Part shown: in pieces, positions 1-6,147 of the stretch
How the letters are laid out: the number at the start of each line of letters is the position of its first letter
How positions within the stretch are numbered: position 1 is the first letter of the stretch
NCBI GenBank assembly: GCA_028716305.1
Contig: JAQUQA010000055.1
Location: 1 to 7,990, forward strand
DNA length: 7,990 nt
Reading direction: 5' to 3'
Origin: Candidatus Omnitrophota bacterium
GTDB lineage: Bacteria; Omnitrophota; Gorgyraeia; Gygaellales; Profunditerraquicolaceae
Program-made: the position numbers and the translations under genes
The notes under the pieces: model-generated
Seen by the model: only the letters and a program-made list of their open reading frames with translations
Told to the model about the DNA's origin: nothing
Database searches by the model: none

Positions 1-93
1 TTTAAGACCCTTTTGGATTCCGGGATCGAAAAAGTCGCGCAGGGTATCAGCACCCCTGAAGAGGTACTGCGGGTCACAGAACAGGAGGTATAG
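1..93 (+). CDS. gspE: GspE, T2SS assembly ATPase, C-terminal end only
   Basis: Frame 1 is open from the window edge to TAG at 91-93 and encodes the last 30 residues of a protein. The tail reads GIEKVAQGISTPEEVLRVT, with the Lys-Val-Ala-x-Gly-x-(S/T)-(T/S)-x-Glu-Glu-Val-x-Arg-Val-Thr pattern that ends GspE/PilB-type secretion ATPases. The protein is a cytoplasmic hexameric ATPase that powers pseudopilus assembly. Walker boxes and the zinc-binding region lie upstream and cannot be checked. Its stop codon shares one base with the gspF start (TAGTG), so translation of the two is probably coupled. PilB would look similar at this end; the downstream gspF, gspK and gspG decide for GspE. Confidence 0.85.
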   Translation, partial: FKTLLDSGIEKVAQGISTPEEVLRVTEQEV

Positions 94-1319
94 TGAAACA
101 GTTTACCTACAAAGCCAAGCGGGGGCTCAAAGAGGTCGTTGAAGGGATCATCGATGCGGGAAGCCAGGAAGAGGCGATCAACAAGCTTGAGACACAGCAG
201 CTTTTTCCGATTTGCGTAAACGAGGTTACCTCTGCGGTTGTCTCCCGGCCGATACAAAAAAAATCCAAATCGCTTTTTCCTCAAAGGATCAACCAGCACG
301 AGATCCTCATTTTTACCCAGAAGCTGCACACCTTGATCAAGGCCAGGGTGGAGTTACTCTCCAGCCTGCGGATCATCTATGAACAGACGGAGAACCAGGC
401 ATTCAGGGATTTGATCCTGGGGATTTACGAAGAGACAAAGGAAGGCAAGAGTTTTTCTGAGTCGCTGGCCTATTATCCGAAAAATTTTCCCGCGCTTTTC
501 GTGAATATCATTAAGGCCGGAGAGACCAGCGGCCGGCTGGACTACGCCCTGGAACAGATCGCCGAATATCTACAAAGAGAAGAGTCTTTAAGGACCAAGA
601 TCAGGGTGGCCCTGGCCTATCCGATATTGCTGCTTTCCGTGGGGGTGGTCAGTATTTTTGTCCTGATCAGCTTCGTCATCCCAAAACTTAGGCCGATCTT
701 CGAAGGGATGGGCCAGGAATTGCCGTTGATCACCCAGATCGTCTTGAGTATCAGCAGTTTCTCCAGCAGGACCTGGTTCTGGTTCCTGGGGATAGTGGTT
801 ATTTTGTGCGCCCTGGCTTACAATCGCCGCGGCATACCTTTGTATCACAATTTTGCCAGGAAACTAAAGGCCAATTTGCCGGTGGTAAAGCGCCTGATCA
901 AGAATCAGGAGTTGGCGCACTTTTCCCGGGCATTGGCGCTATTATTGAACAGCGGAGTGGTGGCTTTAAAGTCCCTGGAGATCTCCACGCTTACCGTAGA
1001 GGACCCGAAATTAAAAGAGGGGTTAAAGCTGGTTTATAAAGACGTGGCCGCGGGCAGCAGTATCTCCCGTAGTATGGAGACCCATACCAATCTGCCGAAA
1101 TTCTTTACCAGGATGATCGCCGTCGGAGAAGAGTCGGGCAGGCTGGGGGAGGTGTTGCAGGAGATCCTGGAATCATATTCCCGGCAGATCGACGCGGATA
1201 TCATGTTGATCAGCTCCCTCTTGGAGCCGGTTTTGATCCTGGGGCTGGGGTTGGTCCTGGGGACAATTGTTCTGTCGGTGTTGTTGCCGACCTTCCAGAT
1301 CACGCAGATGGTCCGTTAG
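93..1319 (+). CDS. gspF: GspF, T2SS inner-membrane platform protein
   Basis: This 408-residue polytopic protein has the usual GspF length. It anchors the pseudopilus assembly machine in the inner membrane and contacts GspE and GspL. The N terminus (residues 1-45) has the family pattern Phe-x-Tyr-x-Ala then a small domain ending in a Leu-x-Pro-like stretch. Two T2SSF helical domains follow, about residues 70-190 and 270-395, each with the hallmark: KAGETSGRL at 141-149 and VGEESGRL at 344-351. Membrane segments are near 172-195, 226-243 and 371-397. The GTG start at 93 is chosen because AGGAGG (83-88) lies 4 nt upstream and the family N terminus begins there. The start overlaps the gspE stop. 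A PilC of type IV pili would look alike, but the neighbouring pseudopilins favour T2SS. Confidence 0.95.
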   Translation: MKQFTYKAKRGLKEVVEGIIDAGSQEEAINKLETQQLFPICVNEVTSAVVSRPIQKKSKSLFPQRINQHEILIFTQKLHTLIKARVELLSSLRIIYEQTENQAFRDLILGIYEETKEGKSFSESLAYYPKNFPALFVNIIKAGETSGRLDYALEQIAEYLQREESLRTKIRVALAYPILLLSVGVVSIFVLISFVIPKLRPIFEGMGQELPLITQIVLSISSFSSRTWFWFLGIVVILCALAYNRRGIPLYHNFARKLKANLPVVKRLIKNQELAHFSRALALLLNSGVVALKSLEISTLTVEDPKLKEGLKLVYKDVAAGSSISRSMETHTNLPKFFTRMIAVGEESGRLGEVLQEILESYSRQIDADIMLISSLLEPVLILGLGLVLGTIVLSVLLPTFQITQMVR

Positions 1320-1322
1320 ACT

Positions 1323-2768
1323 ATGAAAGCACCCGTACTTATAGAAATCAACGAAGAGTTCCTCAAGATCGCCACGGGCAAGCCTTTTGCCAGGCAGCGC
1401 CAGCTTGCCGACTGTTACGTTGCGCCGATCAGCGGTTTGACTGATCATCAGATCAGCCAGGCGGTGGGAAACTTTTTGCGCGAAAATAAGGTCAGGCCCG
1501 CTCCTTTAACCGTCTGTATCCCGCGCAACTTCGTGACGGTGCGTAACCTGCATTTGCCTTCCCAGGTGGAAAGCGAGATCAGGCAGATGTTGCAGCTGCA
1601 TATCGGCAGGATCGTTCCCTATAAGAAGGAAGAGATCGTTTTTGATTATTCTCTCGTCGGATATGACGAGATGAATTACGCGAAACTTATTTTAAGTATC
1701 GTGCATAACGATGTCCTACAGCGGCAGCTGAATATCCTGCACGCGGCCGATCTTTTTATCGACCGGATCAGCCTGAGCTCCTACGCGGTCTGGGAATGGG
1801 TGATGTTAAACCAGAAGAATGAGATCAGCGCCTCGGAGATCTACCTGATCCTGGACTTTGACGCGAATTTCACGGATTTTATCGTCTGTAACCGCACCCA
1901 CCTGTTGTTTACCCGCAGTATTACCGTAGATACCAAGGAAGGGCTGCAGCAGGGGCAGCTGGCCAAGCTGATCGGCGAGGTCAGGCAGTCGCTGGTCATT
2001 TTTCACAACGAGGAGATGAATAAAAATCCGGCGAAGATCTTTCTTTGCGGGGCGGGCCTTGTCGACGAGGCGCAAAAGATGTTTTCCGCGGAGTTCGACA
2101 TGCCGGTGGTGATCGTTCCTCCGCCGCATAACAAGCAGCTGCTGATCTCCAAGAATCGCAGCATACCGGTGAACGTGTCGCTGACCTCCGCGGCCGAACT
2201 GCTCCTGGAGGACAGCGGCAAGCGGGTATCCTTTATGCTGCCGGAGATACAGATCCGCAAGGCGCTCAATGACCGCACCCGGGAACTGATGATCCTGGGG
2301 ATGCTGGTGATCTATTTTTTCAGCGCCTCTTTGGCTTATTTCTGGGGTAAGTTTTATAACCAGCAGCTCTATTTGAACAAGCTGGCCAAGCGCAATAAAA
2401 CGATCAATGAGGAGATGGGCGGGCTCCTGACAAAATACAGGAAGCTCAGCCTGGTGAAGACTTTTCTTTATCAGCGTAATATTCCGCTGGCCTTTCTCTA
2501 TGAGCTGGAGAAGATTACCCCTTTTCAGGTGGCGATCAACTACTTGAGTATCGATAACAGCGGCATGGTCACCCTGCGCGGGCAGGGGGCGATGCTTTCC
2601 GACGTCTTCAGGTATATCTCCACCCTGGAAAATTCAAAGTTCTTTAAGGACGTGGCCACTAAATACACGCGCACCAAAAAAACACAGGACAAAGAATATA
2701 CCGAGTTCGAGCTGACCTTTAAATCCGAAGAAAAGATCGAGCCTTTAAAAGAGGCGGTAAAGAAATAA
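1323..2768 (+). CDS. gspL: GspL-like T2SS inner-membrane protein (PilM-PilN-type fusion)
   Basis: The protein has 481 residues. Residues 1-310 look like the actin-like cytoplasmic domain shared by PilM and GspL: an opening beta strand, a central strand LILDFDANFTDFIV (175-188) at the phosphate-1/2 position, and IFLCGAGL (239-246) where actin-like folds bind the adenosine. The usual Asp-x-Gly-x-x-x-Thr is degenerate, as is common in GspL, so ATP binding is doubtful. One membrane helix (about 321-341) leads to a coiled segment and a small periplasmic ferredoxin-like domain (about 385-470) like PilN. This single-chain layout is that of GspL, which links the GspE ATPase to GspM and the pseudopilus. 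ATG lies 3 nt after the gspF stop with no clear Shine-Dalgarno, so translational coupling is likely. Sequence divergence keeps the GspL versus PilMN naming open. Confidence 0.82.
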   Translation: MKAPVLIEINEEFLKIATGKPFARQRQLADCYVAPISGLTDHQISQAVGNFLRENKVRPAPLTVCIPRNFVTVRNLHLPSQVESEIRQMLQLHIGRIVPYKKEEIVFDYSLVGYDEMNYAKLILSIVHNDVLQRQLNILHAADLFIDRISLSSYAVWEWVMLNQKNEISASEIYLILDFDANFTDFIVCNRTHLLFTRSITVDTKEGLQQGQLAKLIGEVRQSLVIFHNEEMNKNPAKIFLCGAGLVDEAQKMFSAEFDMPVVIVPPPHNKQLLISKNRSIPVNVSLTSAAELLLEDSGKRVSFMLPEIQIRKALNDRTRELMILGMLVIYFFSASLAYFWGKFYNQQLYLNKLAKRNKTINEEMGGLLTKYRKLSLVKTFLYQRNIPLAFLYELEKITPFQVAINYLSIDNSGMVTLRGQGAMLSDVFRYISTLENSKFFKDVATKYTRTKKTQDKEYTEFELTFKSEEKIEPLKEAVKK

Positions 2769-2784
2769 GAGGGGACTGATCAAG

Positions 2785-3336
2785 ATGGCGCTTAAAGGTA
2801 TCAAGTTGGATCCCAAGCAGAAAAAGATCGTATACGCGGTTGCCGCCCTGGTCACCCTGGTGATCGTCGAAAGGCTCTTTTTTTCCCCTTTAAGGACGAA
2901 ACTCAAGAACCTGAACCGGCAGATCCGCCTGGAAGAGGCAGAGCTTAAGACCGGGATCAGCATGCAAAAGAGAAAAGACGTGATCAGCGGCGAGATCGGC
3001 CGTTACCAGTCATATCTGGAGATCACCGCCAGCCTTCCCGAGAGGGAGATCGTGACCAAATTCCTCAAAGAGATAGAGAAGATGGCCGGGGACGCGCATA
3101 TCTCCATTATCAGCTTGAGCCCGCAGACCCAGTCCGGGGATTTTAAGGATGCCGTGGAGTATAGTGCGGACCTGCGTGCCGAAGCGAGCCCTTACCGGAT
3201 CTTTGAGTTTCTGGAAAAGATCCATTCCAGCGGCATGCTTATCGGATTGGATAAGCTTACCCTGGCCCCCAAAGACGAACAGGCCAGCGCCTTAAGGCTG
3301 GATACGACCTTAAGCATTATCGTTCCTAAAAATTAA
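2785..3336 (+). CDS. gspM: GspM/PilO-like T2SS inner-membrane protein
   Basis: This 183-residue bitopic protein has a short basic cytoplasmic end, one membrane helix (about 15-34), a heptad-like charged coiled-coil (about 35-75), and a compact alpha/beta periplasmic domain (about 85-183). The layout and the ITASLPEREIVTKFLKEIE stretch (80-98) match the PilO/GspM family, whose ferredoxin-like domain pairs with the similar domain of GspL/PilN. The ATG at 2785 is supported by AGGGGA (2770-2775) 9 nt upstream. It sits directly after the gspL-like gene and before the pseudopilin genes, as expected for GspM. Sequence identity alone cannot decide GspM from PilO; the call rests on topology and position. 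Confidence 0.78.
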   Translation: MALKGIKLDPKQKKIVYAVAALVTLVIVERLFFSPLRTKLKNLNRQIRLEEAELKTGISMQKRKDVISGEIGRYQSYLEITASLPEREIVTKFLKEIEKMAGDAHISIISLSPQTQSGDFKDAVEYSADLRAEASPYRIFEFLEKIHSSGMLIGLDKLTLAPKDEQASALRLDTTLSIIVPKN

Positions 3337-3346
3337 AGCAAAGGCC

Positions 3347-3733
3347 ATGCGCGAAAAAAGCTTTACCCTGGTTGAGCTGATGATATCGGTGACGATCCTT
3401 TCATTGGGGATCGTGATGGTGACGCGTTCGCTTTTAGGCAGCGCCTCGGCTTTAGACGCCACGCAGAACCGCATCGACGCCGCCAGGTTCCTGGATGGGC
3501 GGATGGCCGAGCTGCAGATCGAGGCCTTAAAATCCGGCGGGGTAAAGATAGCGACACTGCAGGAAGATATAAAACTGAATTCCCGGCAGGCAACCTATCG
3601 CCTGGATATTTCCGCCCTGCAGGCGGAAAGCGAAGAACCCAAGCTGAACCGGGTGGACCTGGCCCTTTCCTGGAAGGAAAGCAATGTCGGAAAAGACGAA
3701 TTCCTCTCTGGTTATTTACCGAACAAAAACTAA
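3347..3733 (+). CDS. gspI: GspI-like minor pseudopilin
   Basis: This 128-residue pseudopilin has a very short leader (MREKS) followed by the class III signal FTLVELMISVTILSLG: Phe6 becomes residue 1 and Glu10 becomes Glu+5 after prepilin peptidase cleavage. The residue before the cut is Ser, not Gly. After the hydrophobic helix (6-28), the ATQNRIDAARFLDGRMAELQ stretch (38-57) resembles the Ala-rich helix with a conserved acidic patch typical of GspI. GspI is a minor subunit of the pseudopilus tip, where it binds GspJ and GspK in characterised systems. The Shine-Dalgarno is weak (AAAGG near 3340-3344), and the start is 10 nt after the gspM stop. The last 50 nt overlap gspJ in another frame. 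GspH or GspV-like minor pseudopilins are alternatives, but length and order favour GspI. Confidence 0.8.
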   Translation: MREKSFTLVELMISVTILSLGIVMVTRSLLGSASALDATQNRIDAARFLDGRMAELQIEALKSGGVKIATLQEDIKLNSRQATYRLDISALQAESEEPKLNRVDLALSWKESNVGKDEFLSGYLPNKN

Positions 3734-4280
3734 CCCGCGGGCCTTTACCCTGATCGAAACGATCATGGTCCTGACCATGTTCTCGATTGTCGCGGCGGGG
3801 CTGGCCGGGGCGCTGATTTCGGGCTTGCGCCTCTGGCAAAGGGCCAAGTCGACGGACTTCTCCTACTATGAGGATATCTTTGCTTTTGAGCGGATGGCCA
3901 AGGAGATGCGCCAGAGTTTCGGTCTTAAAGAGATCCCCTTCAGCGGCGATCTTCAGAAAGTGACCTTCCCCAGTATCAGCGGGACCACGATCAAGCAGAT
4001 GACCTATTGGTTTGACCCGATGGATGGATCTTTCTATCGTGGAGAAGTTGATCTAAAAGATATCCTGTCGGGTGAGGAAGACCTGAAATATCCCGAGAAA
4101 AAACTCGGGGAATTCAAGGAGTTCAAGTTAAGTTATTTTTATTACGACAAGGACAAGAAGGATTTTTTCTGGACAGAAAAATGGGAATCCGCGAACGGAA
4201 TATTCAAGGCCTTAAAAATTGAGGCGAAAGACAGCAATAATAGAGAGCATGTCAAGACGATCTTTATCCCGGTTTCCTGA
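3684..4280 (+). CDS. gspJ: GspJ-like minor pseudopilin
   Basis: This 198-residue protein has a 20-residue leader ending in Asn-Pro-Arg-Ala, then FTLIETIMVLTMFSIVAAG. Phe21 is the mature N terminus and Glu25 is Glu+5. Ala, not Gly, precedes the cut. The body after the helix has the Asp/Arg-rich stretch and ERMAKEMRQSFGL (69-81) typical of GspJ, followed by a beta-rich domain rich in Phe, Tyr and Lys. GspJ forms the tip complex with GspI and GspK. The ATG at 3684 is chosen because GGAAGGAA (3672-3679) lies just upstream and no later ATG, GTG or TTG occurs before the signal. The start lies inside gspI, so the two genes overlap by 50 nt, which implies coupled or internal initiation. Confidence 0.82.
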   Translation: MSEKTNSSLVIYRTKTNPRAFTLIETIMVLTMFSIVAAGLAGALISGLRLWQRAKSTDFSYYEDIFAFERMAKEMRQSFGLKEIPFSGDLQKVTFPSISGTTIKQMTYWFDPMDGSFYRGEVDLKDILSGEEDLKYPEKKLGEFKEFKLSYFYYDKDKKDFFWTEKWESANGIFKALKIEAKDSNNREHVKTIFIPVS

Positions 4281-5097
4281 AAGATCCAGTATTCTGGTCC
4301 TGGCCATCTGGATCATGGTATTTTTTTCGATTTTGGCAACGGGGGTCTACCGGATCATTGCCACGCAGGTGAGCATTGTCAGGGCGGTGGAAGAGAGGGT
4401 GATCTGCCCGAACCTGGCCCGGGCCGCCTGTTATTACGCGCGCCTGGAAAATGATTCTGACCAGACCGCTTACGACTCACTGGGGGAGTTGCTGGCAGAG
4501 CGGGAATTGAACCTGGGACACGGGAAAGCGGTTTATACGCAGATCGATGAGGAGAGCAAGCTTAACCTGAACACCTGTTCCGAAGACAGCCTTGCCCGCC
4601 TGCCGGAGATGAACATCAACCTGGCAAAAAAGGTCCTTGCCTCTGAGCTGTTTCCCTTTGAGCTGATCGAAGAGTTACTGTTGGTTGAAGGGATCACTCC
4701 GGAGATCTACGCGGAAATAAAAGATTTTATTACGGTTTTCTCAAACAACAAGATCAACATCAATACCGCTTCGGCAGAGGTCCTGATTGCCGTAGGAATA
4801 GATGAGGGGTTGACCGGCTTGATCGTGGAGTATCGTGCCGGGCCGGACGCCAAAGATGGCACAGAGGATGACCGGGTCTTTGAGACCGTTCCCGAGGTGA
4901 TCGACGAACTGCGCTCCTACGGCAGCCTGTCAGGGGCGCAGGAGGCGTTGTTATTGTCTTTGGAAAGCCAGGGCCTGCTCACGGTGGAATCAAAGAATTT
5001 CGAGCTGAAAATAAATACGCAAATTCTTGGCAAAAATGCCTTAAAATATGATATCATTTTAGATAAAGACTGGATCAAGCAATGGCGTGAGTTTTAG
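4249..5097 (+). CDS. gspK: GspK, pseudopilus tip protein
   Basis: From ATG 4249 the product is 282 residues. It has a basic leader, then a hydrophobic helix ILVLAIWIMVFFSILATG (15-32). No Glu occurs at +5, a known GspK trait linked to its place at the very tip. The T2SSK region follows, with two helix-hairpin-helix-like stretches: SKLNLNTCSEDSLARL (103-118) and NNKININTASAEVLIAVG (166-183). An Asp-rich loop GPDAKDGTEDD (198-208) resembles the insert near which calcium is bound in known GspK. An upstream TTG at 4219 would add ten residues. ATG 4249 is preferred because a purine tract (AGAGAG, 4242-4247) precedes it and it gives a normal leader. The start overlaps gspJ by 32 nt. Confidence 0.92.
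   Translation: MSRRSLSRFPERSSILVLAIWIMVFFSILATGVYRIIATQVSIVRAVEERVICPNLARAACYYARLENDSDQTAYDSLGELLAERELNLGHGKAVYTQIDEESKLNLNTCSEDSLARLPEMNINLAKKVLASELFPFELIEELLLVEGITPEIYAEIKDFITVFSNNKININTASAEVLIAVGIDEGLTGLIVEYRAGPDAKDGTEDDRVFETVPEVIDELRSYGSLSGAQEALLLSLESQGLLTVESKNFELKINTQILGKNALKYDIILDKDWIKQWREF
5027..5057 (+). promoter_or_regulatory. Possible internal promoter ahead of gspG
   Basis: The 3' end of gspK contains an AT-rich patch with TTGGCA (5027-5032) and TATCAT (5052-5057), a 19-nt spacer. The TATCAT hexamer matches 5 of 6 sigma70 consensus positions and TTGGCA matches 5 of 6, but the spacer is longer than ideal. It would start transcripts about 50 nt before gspG, so it could give separate expression of the major pseudopilin and the following small gene. 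Coding AT-richness alone could produce this. Confidence 0.27.
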
Positions 5098-5103
5098 GCC
5101 GAT

Positions 5104-5110
5104 AAGGAGG
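5104..5110 (+). promoter_or_regulatory. Strong ribosome binding site of gspG
   Basis: AAGGAGG lies 4 nt before the gspG ATG and is fully complementary to the 16S rRNA anti-Shine-Dalgarno core. It fixes the gspG start and contrasts with the weak sites before gspL, gspI and gspK. Confidence 0.8.
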
Positions 5111-5114
5111 CAGA

Positions 5115-5522
5115 ATGAGGAAGAAGGCTTTTACCCTGGTAGAGTTAATGCTCGTGGTGATCATTATCGGGATCCTGGTGGCCATGGTCGTGCCGCGCAT
5201 GGCCGGCCGGTCAGAACAGGCCAGAGAGGGTGTGGCCAAGGCCGATGTCGACTTAAATATCGCCACTGCCCTGAAACTTTATGAACTGGATAACGGGGCG
5301 TTTCCCACTACCGACGAGGGGCTGAATGCCTTGCTTAGCGCGCCTTCTTCAACGACTAACTGGAGGGGGCCTTATCTGGAGAAAAAGCCGCTTGACCCCT
5401 GGGGCAGGCCCTATCAGTATAAGTCTCCCGGCACGCACCGCACCCATGATTATGATCTCTTTTCTTTTGGGCGTGACGGAGTGGAAAGTTCCGATGACGT
5501 GGGCAACTGGGAACAGGAATAA
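5115..5522 (+). CDS. gspG: GspG, major pseudopilin of the T2SS
   Basis: This 135-residue protein is a textbook GspG. The leader MRKKA is followed by FTLVELMLVVIIIGILVAMV (6-25), with Glu+5 at residue 10 and Pro27 matching the conserved Pro22 of the mature form. Downstream are the family motifs DNGAFPTTDEGLNAL (59-73), WRGPYL (83-88), PLDPWGRPYQY (92-102), DYDLFSFGRDG (112-122) and DDVGNW (127-132). The acidic C-terminal loop is where GspG binds calcium. It polymerises into the periplasmic pseudopilus that pushes folded substrates through the outer-membrane secretin. The residue before the cleavage site is Ala instead of Gly. The ATG at 5115 follows a perfect AAGGAGG. The gene is last of the pseudopilins, 17 nt after gspK, unlike the usual order with gspG directly after gspF. 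Confidence 0.97.
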   Translation: MRKKAFTLVELMLVVIIIGILVAMVVPRMAGRSEQAREGVAKADVDLNIATALKLYELDNGAFPTTDEGLNALLSAPSSTTNWRGPYLEKKPLDPWGRPYQYKSPGTHRTHDYDLFSFGRDGVESSDDVGNWEQE

Positions 5523-5527
5523 GGAGG
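5521..5527 (+). promoter_or_regulatory. Strong ribosome binding site of the small exported protein gene
   Basis: AAGGAGG begins within the gspG stop codon (TAA 5520-5522) and ends 4 nt before ATG 5532. It is the same sequence and spacing as the gspG site, which ties this small gene to gspG at high predicted translation. Confidence 0.75.
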
Positions 5528-5531
5528 AGCT

Positions 5532-5885
5532 ATGCGCAGGTTGATCTTGGCGGTTCTTGTTTTGGCCCTGGGTTGTTTTGCGGCGCCGATTTCCGATCTT
5601 GGGGCGCAGGATGATATGGAAACCTATGAAATTCAGGGGGTAGCCAGCGAGGTGGACGCGGTTGGTTCCCTGCTGGTAGTCAACGCGGTGAATCCCAGGG
5701 GGAATTTTCAATCCATGAGGTTTATTGTGCCGGATGAGACAAAGATCTACCAGGGGATGGAAGACGTGCGCCTGAACGATATCAATATAGGGGATTCGCT
5801 GACGGTTACATACTATAAAGATGCCGAAGGCAATTTAAGGACCACGCAAATTACGGATAACAATCTCGGTAATAATCAGATGTAA
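5532..5885 (+). CDS. Small exported protein of unknown function, beta-rich, end of T2SS operon
   Basis: This 117-residue protein begins with a basic N terminus and a hydrophobic segment (4-18), so it is exported. Two cleavage modes are possible: Cys15 after Ala-Leu-Gly, which fits a loose lipobox and would make a lipoprotein, or signal peptidase I cleavage near Leu-Gly-Ala25. The mature part alternates hydrophobic and polar residues like a small beta barrel: TYEIQGVASEVDAV, FIVPDETKIYQG and IGDSLTVTYYKDAEGN. The order (Gly-Val-x-x-Val-Asp, then Thr-x-Ile-x-x-Gly, then Gly-Asp-x-x-x-Val, then Gly-Asn) resembles DUF5666-like OB-type domains that occur in periplasmic proteins. It starts 9 nt after gspG with a strong Shine-Dalgarno, so it is cotranscribed. 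A role as T2SS accessory, pilotin-like factor or substrate is only inference. Confidence 0.82.
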   Translation: MRRLILAVLVLALGCFAAPISDLGAQDDMETYEIQGVASEVDAVGSLLVVNAVNPRGNFQSMRFIVPDETKIYQGMEDVRLNDINIGDSLTVTYYKDAEGNLRTTQITDNNLGNNQM

Positions 5886-5918
5886 GTCCCGGAGCCATTC
5901 TCCAGGCTTTCCTCAAGG

Positions 5919-5947
5919 TTGACTTTTCCGGTATTATTAACTATAAT
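5919..5947 (+). promoter_or_regulatory. Sigma70-type promoter P1 upstream of tRNA-Pro
   Basis: TTGACT (5919-5924) and a perfect TATAAT (5942-5947) are separated by exactly 17 nt. This is the best sigma70-like promoter seen in the window. Predicted start is near 5954, giving a leader of about 80 nt before tRNA-Pro. It lies 33 nt after the last T2SS operon gene and therefore marks a new transcription unit. Confidence 0.68.
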
Positions 5948-5999
5948 TAGCAACGTAAATTCAGAACTAAGACTATAGAAACACCTAAAGCTTTCTTTG

Positions 6000-6028
6000 T
6001 TTACTGCCGGTATTGATACACCTATAGT
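6000..6028 (+). promoter_or_regulatory. Second candidate promoter P2 directly before tRNA-Pro
   Basis: TTTACT (6000-6005) and TATAGT (6023-6028) are separated by 17 nt, matching 4 of 6 and 5 of 6 consensus positions. Predicted initiation would fall at about 6035, at the very 5' end of the tRNA, giving almost no leader. P1 and P2 may act in tandem. Confidence 0.42.
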
Positions 6029-6035
6029 GAGTGAC

Positions 6036-6110
6036 CGGGGCGTGGCTCAGTTTGGCTAGAGCGCTTGCTTTGGGAGCAAGAGGTCACAGGTTCAAGTCCT
6101 GTCGCCCCGA
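6036..6110 (+). tRNA. tRNA-Pro (anticodon UGG)
   Basis: A complete cloverleaf can be folded by eye. The acceptor stem CGGGGCG (6036-6042) pairs perfectly with CGCCCCG (6103-6109), with discriminator A6110. The D stem is GCTC/GAGC (6045-6048, 6059-6062). The anticodon stem CTTGC/GCAAG flanks loop TTTGGGA (6069-6075), anticodon TGG at 6071-6073. The T arm is ACAGG-TTCAAGT-CCTGT (6086-6102). The C1-G72 pair is typical of bacterial tRNA-Pro. UGG can read all four proline codons. CCA is not encoded (CTT follows), so a CCA-adding enzyme is required. It has no terminator after it and is probably cotranscribed with the TPR gene 37 nt downstream. Confidence 0.96.
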
Positions 6111-6147
6111 CTTTTCCAGGGGCAAGTTAAGAGAAGGGAGACTAAAG

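Noticed and set aside
3363..3839. Open frame of 158 codons on the - strand
   Set aside because: It lies wholly across gspI and the start of gspJ, which have clear family motifs. Its translation is Arg/Pro/Ser-rich with no recognisable domain, as expected for a shadow frame.
4219..4248. TTG at 4219 as the gspK start
   Set aside because: It has a rare start codon and no clear ribosome site, and it would give an overlong leader. ATG 4249 follows a purine tract and gives a typical GspK N terminus.
5891..5910. Intrinsic terminator after the last T2SS operon gene
   Set aside because: GGAGCC and GGCTTT can pair only with two G-U pairs around an 8-nt loop, and no T-run follows. Termination here is not supported by sequence.
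6021..6032. CCTATAGTGAGT resembles the reverse complement of part of a T7 phage promoter
   Set aside because: Only 12 nt match and the upstream recognition half is absent. The TATAGT part is better explained as a bacterial -10 element before tRNA-Pro.
6031..6147. GTG start at 6031 as the beginning of the TPR protein
   Set aside because: It would read through the whole tRNA-Pro gene. ATG 6148 has a Shine-Dalgarno and starts a proper signal peptide.
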